From assembly GCA_003281225.1 (NCBI GenBank), contig QCCP01000001.1, positions 124,001 through 188,000 of the forward strand: a stretch of DNA of 64,000 nucleotides, given 5' to 3'. The translations under genes and the position numbers were made by a program. Shown piece by piece: positions 11,555-20,800 of the stretch. The notes beneath the pieces were generated by a model that worked only from the letters and a program-made list of their open reading frames with translations, had not been told where the DNA came from and did no database searches. Positions within the stretch are counted from its first letter, which is position 1, and each line of letters opens with the position of its first letter. The DNA comes from Prochlorococcus sp. AG-347-L20. Its GTDB lineage: Bacteria > Cyanobacteriota > Cyanobacteriia > PCC-6307 > Cyanobiaceae.

Positions 11555-12517
11555 ATGTCAGATATAAAACAATTAATTTCTATTATCGTCCCTGTTTTTA
11601 ATGAAAGCGAGAGTATTGGTCTTTTATTAGATGAAGTTATAAATATAATGTCTTCTCATAAATTTAATTTTGAATTGATTGTTGTAAATGATGGTTCTAA
11701 AGATAATACTCATCAAGTATTAAAGCAACTAACTCTCAAAATTAAAGAATTGTCAGTAATTTCCCTCCGCAAAAATTACGGTCAAACTGCAGCAATATCA
11801 GCTGGCTTTGATAATTCTAAGGGCGATATTGTTATTACTTTGGATGGTGATTTACAGAATGATCCAAATGATATTCCTTTATTAATTTCAGAAATTAATA
11901 ATGGTTATGATTTGGTTTGTGGTTGGAGGTTTGATAGAAAAGATAAATTAATTAATAGAAAGATACCTTCAAAAATAGCGAATAAGTTAATAGCTCATGT
12001 GACAGGTTTGAAGTTGCATGACTATGGTTGCTCATTAAAAGCGTTTAAGAAAGAAATAATAGAAGATATAAAGTTATATGGCGAACTTCACAGGTTTTTG
12101 CCCGTTTTAGCAAATATTGAAGGTGCAAGAATCAAAGAAATTAAAGTAAACCATAGGAGCAGGCAATATGGATCTAGCAAATATGGAATTGATAGAACTT
12201 TTAGAGTTTTAATGGATTTACTAACTGTTTGGTTTATGACTAAATTTTTAACAAGACCGATGTATGGATTTGGTTTTGTTGGAATTATAAGTATTTTCTT
12301 TAGTCTTGCGATAAGTTCTTATTTAATAGTTTTAAAAATAATGGGTGAGGATATTGGAAATCGTCCGTTGCTAATGTTTGCATTAATATTAGGAATTGCT
12401 GGTGTTCAATTATTTAGCTTTGGATTATTGAGCGAACTTTTAATTAGGACATATCATGAAAGTCAAAGTCGTCCAATTTACAGAATTAGATCAATAAACA
12501 GTGCTAAGCAAAATTGA
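11555..12517 (+). CDS. Family 2 glycosyltransferase with two C-terminal TM helices (bactoprenol/dolichol-phosphate sugar transferase type)
   Basis: SIIVPVFNESESIGLLLDEV...VVNDGSKDNT...ITLDGDLQNDPNDIP, C-terminal hydrophobic helices. Confidence 0.9.
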   Translation: MSDIKQLISIIVPVFNESESIGLLLDEVINIMSSHKFNFELIVVNDGSKDNTHQVLKQLTLKIKELSVISLRKNYGQTAAISAGFDNSKGDIVITLDGDLQNDPNDIPLLISEINNGYDLVCGWRFDRKDKLINRKIPSKIANKLIAHVTGLKLHDYGCSLKAFKKEIIEDIKLYGELHRFLPVLANIEGARIKEIKVNHRSRQYGSSKYGIDRTFRVLMDLLTVWFMTKFLTRPMYGFGFVGIISIFFSLAISSYLIVLKIMGEDIGNRPLLMFALILGIAGVQLFSFGLLSELLIRTYHESQSRPIYRIRSINSAKQN

Positions 12518-12521
12518 TTGA

Positions 12522-12914
12522 TTACTTGAACTGTCTTATTAATAAAGCTGAAATTTCAACGACTTCAGGAGAAATATCTCTTAGGCCTTTTCGTAAAATT
12601 GGTAATGTTGATTTATCAGCCAATTCTTCCGCAATTTTTAATGCCTTTAATTTATTTTCTGTATTACCCTGAAAAAGACTAATCATTTTATTTCTTTGAG
12701 AATTTTTATAAAATAATGAGTACTTTTTATCTTCGTGATTGTATAAAAAACTTTTTTTATTAGATAGATATTTATTATTATTTTTTCTATATTTTTTTAA
12801 TTTAACGGAATGTAATTTACCATTATTTATAAACTTTCTAAAGCTTCTTTTTTTTAAAAATAGAATTAATATTCCTATAAAAATAATAAGTAAAATTGCT
12901 AAAAAATTTAACAT
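12522..12914 (-). CDS. Hypothetical membrane-anchored protein, possible C-terminal HEAT-like segment
   Basis: N-terminal hydrophobic helix; C-terminal ALKIAEELADKSTLPILRKGLRDISPEVVEISALLIRQF. Confidence 0.6.
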   Translation of the reverse strand: MLNFLAILLIIFIGILILFLKKRSFRKFINNGKLHSVKLKKYRKNNNKYLSNKKSFLYNHEDKKYSLFYKNSQRNKMISLFQGNTENKLKALKIAEELADKSTLPILRKGLRDISPEVVEISALLIRQFK

Positions 12915-13006
12915 GTAAAAAGTTAATAATTTTTATATCATCCAGTAATAAAATTAACATTATTTCGCTGATAAATACTAAAGTGTTTAAAGATGTTTAA
13001 AGAACT

Positions 13007-13120
13007 ATGCCATCTGATTTACCAAGTCTTTTACCTTCAATTTTTGTTCCATTAATTGGTATAGCAATGCCTGCTGTTTTTATCGTATTGATTGGAAGAT
13101 TAATTACAGCAACTGAATAA
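13007..13120 (+). CDS. psaI: Photosystem I reaction centre subunit VIII (37 aa, absent from ORF track)
   Basis: MPSDLPSLLPSIFVPLIGIAMPAVFIVLIGRLITATE*, immediately upstream of psaL. Confidence 0.92.
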   Translation: MPSDLPSLLPSIFVPLIGIAMPAVFIVLIGRLITATE

Positions 13121-13147
13121 ATTATCAAACACTAAACTATTAAAAAA

Positions 13148-13747
13148 ATGAGCGACTTTCAAAAATCATTCTCTGAATCAACTAGTTCTATTAAGTTTGA
13201 TGAGAAATACATAGATACTTCTGTACAACCAAATGATATTGGCGTAGCAGAACAATGGGCAGTAAAAACAGTTGCTGATCCTTGTGTTGGTAATTTAGCT
13301 ACTCCAGTTAATAGTGGTTATTTTACAAAAGCCTTTATAAATAATTTACCTTTTTATAGAGAAGGTATTTCCCCTAATTTTAGAGGTTTAGAAACTGGAG
13401 CAGCTTTTGGATATCTTCTATACGGACCTTTTACCATGACTGGGCCATTAAGAAATTCTGAATTTGCTCTAACAGCTGGACTTCTCGCTACTATTGGAGC
13501 TGTTCATATTTTGACAGCACTTTTTGTTCTATACAATGCACCTGGTAAAGCACCTAATGTTCAACCTCCAGATGCGACTGTTAATAATCCGCCAAAGGAC
13601 TTATTCACAAGAGCTGGTTGGGCTGATTTTACAAGTGGATTTTGGTTAGGAGGATGTGGAGGAGCCGTTTTTGCTTGGCTACTTGTCGGAACATTACACT
13701 TAGATACAATAATGCCAATTATTAAAAATATTTGGACTGCTGGGTAA
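13148..13747 (+). CDS. psaL: Photosystem I reaction centre subunit XI
   Basis: [47 protein letters not shown]. Confidence 0.97.
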   Translation: MSDFQKSFSESTSSIKFDEKYIDTSVQPNDIGVAEQWAVKTVADPCVGNLATPVNSGYFTKAFINNLPFYREGISPNFRGLETGAAFGYLLYGPFTMTGPLRNSEFALTAGLLATIGAVHILTALFVLYNAPGKAPNVQPPDATVNNPPKDLFTRAGWADFTSGFWLGGCGGAVFAWLLVGTLHLDTIMPIIKNIWTAG

Positions 13748-13812
13748 TTCCTAAATAAAAGAATAAGTAATATTTAAAATTTAATTTTTAATTAAAAGTT
13801 GAGCTCTACTTA

Positions 13813-14571
13813 CTAACGTATTGTTCTGTCCCATCTATAATTTCTAACAACTCTTCCTGCTGAAATAAGCTTTGATTTATAATGCAATGAGATATTATCA
13901 TTAGAATGTTTTAGGGTATCTAATCCTATTCCATTTCTACCAAAATCCTTTCCAGAGCTATGATAATAAAAACCGTCTCCTTTGTAGATTCCAATATGAT
14001 CACATTTTTCTTCATATCCAAAAAATAAAAGATCGCCAGGTCTTAGAGCTATATAAGACTCTTCGAAATAAAAAAGATGTTTACAAAAACTTTTTATTTG
14101 ATAAGAGTCTCGAGGTATATGAATGCGATGCTTTAAAAAAGCAGTCTGAATTAATCCGGAACAATCAAAGTTGGGTCCTAATGTACCTCCCCAAAGATAT
14201 TCATTATTTAACTCAGATTGATCCTTGATCCATTTTAAAATTGAGTTAACTTTATTTTTTATAAAGAATTGTTCATTTTTTAAATTCTCAGTTTTTCTCA
14301 ATTCGTATTTCTCAATAATCAATCCATCTAAATTTATCCAGCAGACGTAGCCATCTTCATATAGTTGAACTAAAATTCTTGAAAATTTATGATTATATTG
14401 ATAAGAATTTGGATAAAGTAGCCTAAAAATTCTATTTTTAAATATTTCAGTTACTAATTTATCTTCTTTTTCATTTTGATATCCAGAAATATTAACTTTT
14501 AATTTCCACCAAATAGTTTTTGAAAAATTAGTTTGTTTAAATAGTGAGATAGGATTTTTATAATTTTCCAT
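13813..14571 (-). CDS. NlpC/P60 family cysteine peptidase
   Basis: WGGTLGPNFDCSGLIQTAF (catalytic Cys) and CDHIGIYKGDGFYYHSSG (catalytic His). Confidence 0.88.
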   Translation of the reverse strand: MENYKNPISLFKQTNFSKTIWWKLKVNISGYQNEKEDKLVTEIFKNRIFRLLYPNSYQYNHKFSRILVQLYEDGYVCWINLDGLIIEKYELRKTENLKNEQFFIKNKVNSILKWIKDQSELNNEYLWGGTLGPNFDCSGLIQTAFLKHRIHIPRDSYQIKSFCKHLFYFEESYIALRPGDLLFFGYEEKCDHIGIYKGDGFYYHSSGKDFGRNGIGLDTLKHSNDNISLHYKSKLISAGRVVRNYRWDRTIR

Positions 14572-14574
14572 ACG

Positions 14575-15477
14575 ATGTCCTTTTACTATACAAGTAAAGA
14601 GATGGGTCTAGCCTTAAATGATATTTTAGGGAGAGTATGCTCTTATAATAAAGATTTTTCAAGAGAAGATATTGCCATAACTTGGATTAATTATAAAAGT
14701 GAAAATAAAAGCGTATTTAAAGGTTTTGGCACTGGTATTAATAATACAAAAATGGTTTACCCTGCCAGCATAGTCAAGTTGGTTTATGGCCTTGCTGCAT
14801 ATTATTGGATTAAAAAAGGAAGTTTATTATTATCAGATGAAATTATTGATGCTGTAAGGAAAATGTTATCTTTCTCAAGTAATAATGCAACAAGCTTCTT
14901 AATTGATTTACTCACTGGAACAACAAGTGGACCTTGTATTGAGGGCGAATTATGGGAAAATTGGAAATATCAAAGAAGTATAATAAACGATTGGCTACAT
15001 GATTTACATTGGGAGGAATTGAGTGGTATAAATTGCTGTCAGAAGACCTGGGATGATGGACCATTTGGTCGTGAAAAAGAATTTTATGGAAATGATAATA
15101 AAAATAGAAACGCTATGAATTCTGATTCAGCTGCACGGGTGTTGGAGGAAATTATGATTCATATTGATTATCAAAAAAATGATCTAAATTTACGAAGTTT
15201 TTTAAAAAGAAATTTAAATAAATTGGTTCTTAAAAACGATTCTCTTAATCAAATAGATGGTTTTTTGGGTGCAGGATTACCAGAAAGCATTAATCTCTGG
15301 AGTAAAGCAGGCTTAATGTCTGAAGTCAGACATGATTCTGCTTGGTGGACTAATAGTCGATCTCTCCATACTTTATTAGTTGTTTTTTGTGATGGAGAAA
15401 AATATTCCAAAGATACTTCTTTCTTACCATCAATATCAAAAGAAGTATATGAGTTTAATAAAAGATATCTGACTTAA
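14575..15477 (+). CDS. Class A beta-lactamase-like serine hydrolase
   Basis: SIVK (SxxK), SSNNATSFL (SxN), KAG motif near the C-terminus. Confidence 0.75.
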   Translation: MSFYYTSKEMGLALNDILGRVCSYNKDFSREDIAITWINYKSENKSVFKGFGTGINNTKMVYPASIVKLVYGLAAYYWIKKGSLLLSDEIIDAVRKMLSFSSNNATSFLIDLLTGTTSGPCIEGELWENWKYQRSIINDWLHDLHWEELSGINCCQKTWDDGPFGREKEFYGNDNKNRNAMNSDSAARVLEEIMIHIDYQKNDLNLRSFLKRNLNKLVLKNDSLNQIDGFLGAGLPESINLWSKAGLMSEVRHDSAWWTNSRSLHTLLVVFCDGEKYSKDTSFLPSISKEVYEFNKRYLT

Positions 15478-15479
15478 GA

Positions 15480-15692
15480 CTAAAGTAAATCATCTAAGTA
15501 ATTAGGATCTAATTTGTCAGTATATGCTTCATAAGGTAACATCATTACTTCTTCAAAATCTAAATCATTCATAATCCATTCTCTATATTCAGCTAACAAA
15601 CTTTTTCTATCTTCATTATCTAATTCATAAATACGCAACGCTGTATCTTTGAAATTTTCTTTAATTAAATCTTCAATTTCTTTCCTCTTCAT
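15480..15692 (-). CDS. Small acidic hypothetical protein (70 aa)
   Basis: Open frame 1 bp downstream of the resolvase-like gene, same strand. Confidence 0.6.
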   Translation of the reverse strand: MKRKEIEDLIKENFKDTALRIYELDNEDRKSLLAEYREWIMNDLDFEEVMMLPYEAYTDKLDPNYLDDLL

Positions 15693-15693
15693 T

Positions 15694-16317
15694 TTATGTT
15701 AGTTCTCCTTCCAAAATTACTCTTCTTATTGTTGACAACGCAATTCCTGTTTGTGATCTGATTGATCGATAAGAATATCCTTCATTGCGCAATCTGATGA
15801 CTAAAGATTCTTTTAGAGGACTTATTTTGGGTCTTCCTCCCAAATTATTTCCAGATAATTTTCTGCGTAATAGTTGTTCTTTTTTTCTTTCACCTAAACT
15901 TTGGTCTTCTAAATTATCTAATTCATATAAAATCTTAAAAATTGAAGAATTTGTATTAGAAGATTCATTAGTAGCAAAAAAACCAGTCAAAGTTCGCAAT
16001 TGAATATTCTTATTAATAAGTTTATTTATTGTTATCAAACATTCTTTTTTATTTTTAAATGCTCGATCAAGCTGAGTTATTATTAAGTGATCGCCTTTTG
16101 ATAAGGAATTTATAGCTTTATTGAGTTGGGGTTTGATTTCTTCATCTAAACTTATAAATTCAGAGAACACTAAACTGCAACCCTCTTCCTTCAAAATTTT
16201 TATTTGCTCTTCTAAATATTCATATTCGTTATGAGTAGCTCTAGCATAACCTATTGCTTTAGAGTTTTTACTTTTTTCCGATAATAAAATACGTTTTCTT
16301 TTAAATTTAAAAGTCAA
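15694..16317 (-). CDS. Serine resolvase/invertase-family protein with substituted catalytic residues
   Basis: AIGYARATHNEYEYLEEQIKIL and LIITQLDRAFKNKKE resemble resolvase motifs; C-terminal GGRPKISPLKESLVIRLRNEGYSYRSIRSQTGIALSTIRRVI HTH. Confidence 0.8.
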   Translation of the reverse strand: MTFKFKRKRILLSEKSKNSKAIGYARATHNEYEYLEEQIKILKEEGCSLVFSEFISLDEEIKPQLNKAINSLSKGDHLIITQLDRAFKNKKECLITINKLINKNIQLRTLTGFFATNESSNTNSSIFKILYELDNLEDQSLGERKKEQLLRRKLSGNNLGGRPKISPLKESLVIRLRNEGYSYRSIRSQTGIALSTIRRVILEGELT

Positions 16318-16396
16318 TGTTTTATTACATATATTTTTTACTGTATCAAAAAATAATTAAAAAAACACTTTTTAGTACAAAATAAGGCAATTATTT

Positions 16397-16426
16397 CTAA
16401 CTTTTTAGCTATATTTTTAAAGTTAG
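16397..16426. repeat. 8-bp perfect inverted repeat CTAACTTT-N14-AAAGTTAG
   Basis: Read directly; lies in the 343-bp divergent intergenic region between the resolvase-like gene and lipA. Confidence 0.85.
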
Positions 16427-16660
16427 TACGTTCTGATATCTGTATTAAAAATAACGTTATGCAATCTGATTCAATTTTAGTTAATAGAACAAGAATTTTG
16501 TGTAACGAGTAAATTTTATTAAGATTTTCTAAATTGCATAAGGATTAGTTGAATTCATTTATTTATTTACTTCTGTTGAATGAGCTTCGTCTTTGAAATT
16601 ATAAATAGTTAATTCATCTTGTTTTTAGTAAAATAAAATTACAGGTCAAGAAGATTTAAT

Positions 16661-17554
16661 GTGACTAATAATCCTAATAGTTTAATTTCAAAACCTGAAT
16701 GGTTAAGGGTCAAAGCTCCACAAGTTGAGCGTATTGGTAATACGGCAAATTTATTAAATGATTTAAATCTCAATACCGTATGTCAAGAAGCAAGCTGTCC
16801 AAATATCGGTGAATGTTTTGCTAGTGGAACTGCAACTTTTCTCATAATGGGTCCTGGTTGCACTAGGGCATGTCCATATTGCGATATTGATTTTGATAGA
16901 TCTAAGAGAGACTTAGACCCAACTGAACCATATCGTTTAGCCGAAGCTGTTTTTAGAATGAAGCTGAAGCATGTTGTAATCACATCAGTTAATAGAGACG
17001 ATATTGAGGATGGTGGCGCATCTCAATTTTTTCAATGTGTTCATCAAATAAGAGAAAAATCTCCTGAAACTACTATTGAGCTTCTAATACCTGATCTTTG
17101 TGGCAACTGGAAAGCGCTTGAAAAAGTTCTCGATTCAAATCCAAACGTTTTAAACCACAATATTGAGACTGTGTCTTCGCTATATAAAAAAGTAAGACCT
17201 CAGGGTAAATATGAAAGAACTCTTGAGTTGCTTAAAAGAACCAGAGACTATTCTCCCAAAATTTATACAAAGTCAGGCTTCATGCTTGGTTTAGGGGAAA
17301 AAGACGAGGAGGTCTTAAGTCTTCTTAAGGATTTAAAAAGTAATTTCGTTGATATTGTTACTATTGGCCAATATTTATCTCCTGGCCCTAATCATTTACC
17401 TGTTAAAAGATTTGTAAGTCCTTCTAAATTCAACTACTTTAGAGCGTTAGGGGAAAAAGATTTAAACTTCATGCAAGTAGTTAGTTCTCCTTTAACTCGA
17501 AGTAGCTATCATGCTGAAGAGATTCAAAAACTTATGAAAAAGTATCCAAGATAG
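16661..17554 (+). CDS. lipA: Lipoyl synthase (GTG start)
   Basis: [13 protein letters not shown] and [12 protein letters not shown] radical SAM / auxiliary cluster motifs. Confidence 0.96.
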   Translation: MTNNPNSLISKPEWLRVKAPQVERIGNTANLLNDLNLNTVCQEASCPNIGECFASGTATFLIMGPGCTRACPYCDIDFDRSKRDLDPTEPYRLAEAVFRMKLKHVVITSVNRDDIEDGGASQFFQCVHQIREKSPETTIELLIPDLCGNWKALEKVLDSNPNVLNHNIETVSSLYKKVRPQGKYERTLELLKRTRDYSPKIYTKSGFMLGLGEKDEEVLSLLKDLKSNFVDIVTIGQYLSPGPNHLPVKRFVSPSKFNYFRALGEKDLNFMQVVSSPLTRSSYHAEEIQKLMKKYPR

Positions 17555-17560
17555 TTATAT

Positions 17561-17854
17561 TCATTTATTTGGATCTACCCACTCATTTAATTTCCATTTA
17601 ACTAGATCATTTTTAATCATTGGATCATTCTTAATTATTTTTAGTGCATTTCTATAATTATTCATCTCAAGAATAAGTAATCCGCCTTCACCTGGCCTAT
17701 TTAACTCATCTACCAAAAAGCCACTTTTTATATTAATTCCCTCTTTTTTTAATTTTTTTACCCAATCAATATGTTCGTTAATTATTTTTCGTTTTAAATC
17801 TTTATTAATTAAGTATTCTTTTTTTATAATTTCAGTTTTTACGAAGAAAGGCAT
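17561..17854 (-). CDS. YCII-related domain protein
   Basis: MPFFVKTEIIKKEY...HIDWVKKLKKEGINIKSGFLVDE...GGLLILEMNNYRNALKIIKNDP. Confidence 0.65.
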   Translation of the reverse strand: MPFFVKTEIIKKEYLINKDLKRKIINEHIDWVKKLKKEGINIKSGFLVDELNRPGEGGLLILEMNNYRNALKIIKNDPMIKNDLVKWKLNEWVDPNK

Positions 17855-20800
17855 TTACATTTTTTTTATACCAAGCATCTCTTCTTCGCTTGGGGGAACA
17901 ATCAATTTGAAAGTACTCTTAAAATGAGACCAATTTTTAATTATTTTGGTAGCCCTTAAGCTATTTGTTTTTGCTTGATATTCTCTAATAATTTCCAATA
18001 AGATATTTTCCTGCTTTGGTGAGGTTATTTGATGAATGCTTACTATTTCTTTATTTACTTTATTACTTAAATCATTATTTTCATCGATTATAAAAGCTAT
18101 TCCACCAGTCATGCCCGCACCAATATTCCTTCCTGTGGAACCTAGAATTACAACTTTCCCACCAGTCATGTATTCACAACAATGATCACCTGCTCCTTCT
18201 GTTACAGCTGTAGCACCACTATTTCTAACCGCAAATCTTTCTCCCGATTTGCCTAATGCAAATAATTTTCCACCTGTTGCTCCATAAAGACAAGTATTTC
18301 CTAGGATTACTTGTTCGGAGGAGATTTCATTTATTTTTGGTGGAATTATTGTGAGTATTCCTCCATTCATTCCTTTACAAACATAATCATTAGCTTCTCC
18401 GATTAATTGAACATTCATTCCCTTCAATAAAAAGGCACCAAAGCTTTGTCCTGCATATCCTTTGAAATTTAAGTTGAGTTCACCATTGAAGCCAGTGTTG
18501 CCGTGAAGTTCTGCGATTTCGCCTGATATTTTCGCACAAACACTTCTATCTGTGTTTTTTATCTTAATTTCTTTGGTTAATATTTCGTGATTTTTAATTG
18601 AATCTAAAAATTTATTATCAGACAAAAACTCGTCTTCTAATACTGAACCATTACTATGGGCAGTTTTTAAGTGTTTTAACCATGATCTATCAGGGGTTGA
18701 GTCTTCATTTACTAAAGAAGAAAGATCAATATTAGAAGTTTTTGGAAGATCGATATTTCTTGCATAAAGAAATTCTTGATTACCAATCAGTTCTTCCATA
18801 TTAGAGACACCGATACTACTCATTATCTGTCTTACTTCTTCAGCAATATACAAGAAAAAATTGACGACATTTTCTGGAATACCTTTAAATCTTTTTCTTA
18901 ATTCTTCTTTTTGAGTGGCAACTCCAACAGGACACTTGTTTGTATGACAAACCCGAGCCATTATGCATCCTTCAGCAATCATCGCTACAGAACCAAAACC
19001 GTATTCTTCAGCACCTAGTAAAGCTGCAATAACTACGTCCCAGCCTGTTTTAAGACCTCCATCAGTTCTCAAAATTACTCTTTCGCGTAAGTTATTCTCT
19101 AAGAGAGATTTATGAACCTCAGCAACACCAAGTTCCCATGGTAAACCTGCATGTTTGATAGAACTAAGGGGTGAAGCACCTGTACCTCCGTCATGGCCTG
19201 ATATTTGAATTACATCTGCATTAGCTTTGCTTACTCCAGCGGCAATAGTGCCTATACCAATTTCAGAAACAAGTTTAACGCTTACTTTCGCTTTTGGATG
19301 AACTTGGTGTAAGTCGTGGATAAGTTGAGCTAAATCTTCAATTGAATAAATATCATGATGCGGGGGAGGAGATATTAAAGCTACTCCAGGTTTACTATTT
19401 CTTAGTTTTGCGATGTAAGAATCAACTTTTGGACCAGGTAATTGTCCCCCCTCCCCAGGTTTTGCGCCTTGAGCCATTTTAATTTCGAGTTGTTTACCAC
19501 TTCTTAGATATTCAGGTGTAACTCCAAATCTTCCTGAAGCTATTTGTTTAATAGCGGAGCATGCGGTGTCTCCATTCTTTAAGCCTTTAATAAATGGCAA
19601 CGTCGCTGACTCAGTATTTTCATCGATATCATCTAAAACATTAAAACGAGCTGGATCTTCTCCCCCTTCTCCACTATTACTTTTTCCACCAATTCTATTC
19701 ATTGCAACTGCTAAAACTTCATGCGCTTCTCTAGATAAAGCACCTAAACTCATTCCTCCAGTACAGAACCTTTTGCAAATTGATTCAACACTTTCAACTT
19801 CCTCTAATGGAATACTTTTTCTTTTTGAATTAATTGTTAGTAAATCTCTAAGAGATGTTGTCGGTCTATTACTAATAAGTTTTTTGTAAGTTTCAAAATG
19901 ATCGTATCCTGGCCCTTGTTTTACAGCCGAATGTAAAACTTTGGACATCTCTGGGTTATTGGAATGATATTCCCCATTATTTCTAAATTGTACAAATCCT
20001 AAAAACTCTAATTTCTTTAAATCAATCTCTGGATAGGCTTTCGTATGTATTGAAAGTGTCTCATTAGTTAATTCTTTTAATGTTATGCCAGCGATACGAC
20101 TTGTTGTACCATCAAAAGCAATTTTTATTAAGTCAGATCCAAGGCCTACAGCTTCAAAAATTTGTGCACCATGGTAACTAGATAAAAGTGAGATACCTAT
20201 TTTTGAGAGAATTTTTCTTAGACCGTCTTCTAGAGCTTTTTTAATATTTTCTTGAACATCAACTATTGATAATGGATTTATTTTTTTGCTTTCAATGAGT
20301 TTTTGTGTTTTTGGATGTTTTAACCAGTGTCTACCTGCTTCGAAGGTCAACCAAGGGCAAACTGCACTTGCTCCATATCCAATTAAACAAGCTAAGTGAT
20401 GTGTGCTCCAACATTGACCGGTCTCAACTATTAGAGAAGCTTTTAGCCTGATTTCTTTTTTAAGAAGATAATGATGAATTGCTCCAACAGCAAGTAAAGG
20501 AGGTATGAAAGTCTTTTTAGGATTAATTCCCTTATCAGAAATGATAATTAAAGAGCAACCTTCTTTTATAGACAGCTCACTCTGTTTACAAATTAGTTTT
20601 AATTGGTTCTCTAAGCCTTTAATACCTTCCTCTAAATCAAACAAACTTGAAATTGTCTGAGATTTAATTTTTGATTTTTTGATGGAAATGAGTTCTTCCT
20701 CATTTAAAATAGGACTTTGTAAATGAATAAAAGGTTTTGCATCTTTAATTTTAAATGGTGTACATCTTTCTCCTAGATGCATCTCTAAACTCATTACAAG

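Noticed and set aside
15694-16317. Active transposon or integron built around the resolvase-like gene
   Set aside because: No terminal inverted repeats, transposase or cargo genes; catalytic residues appear substituted.
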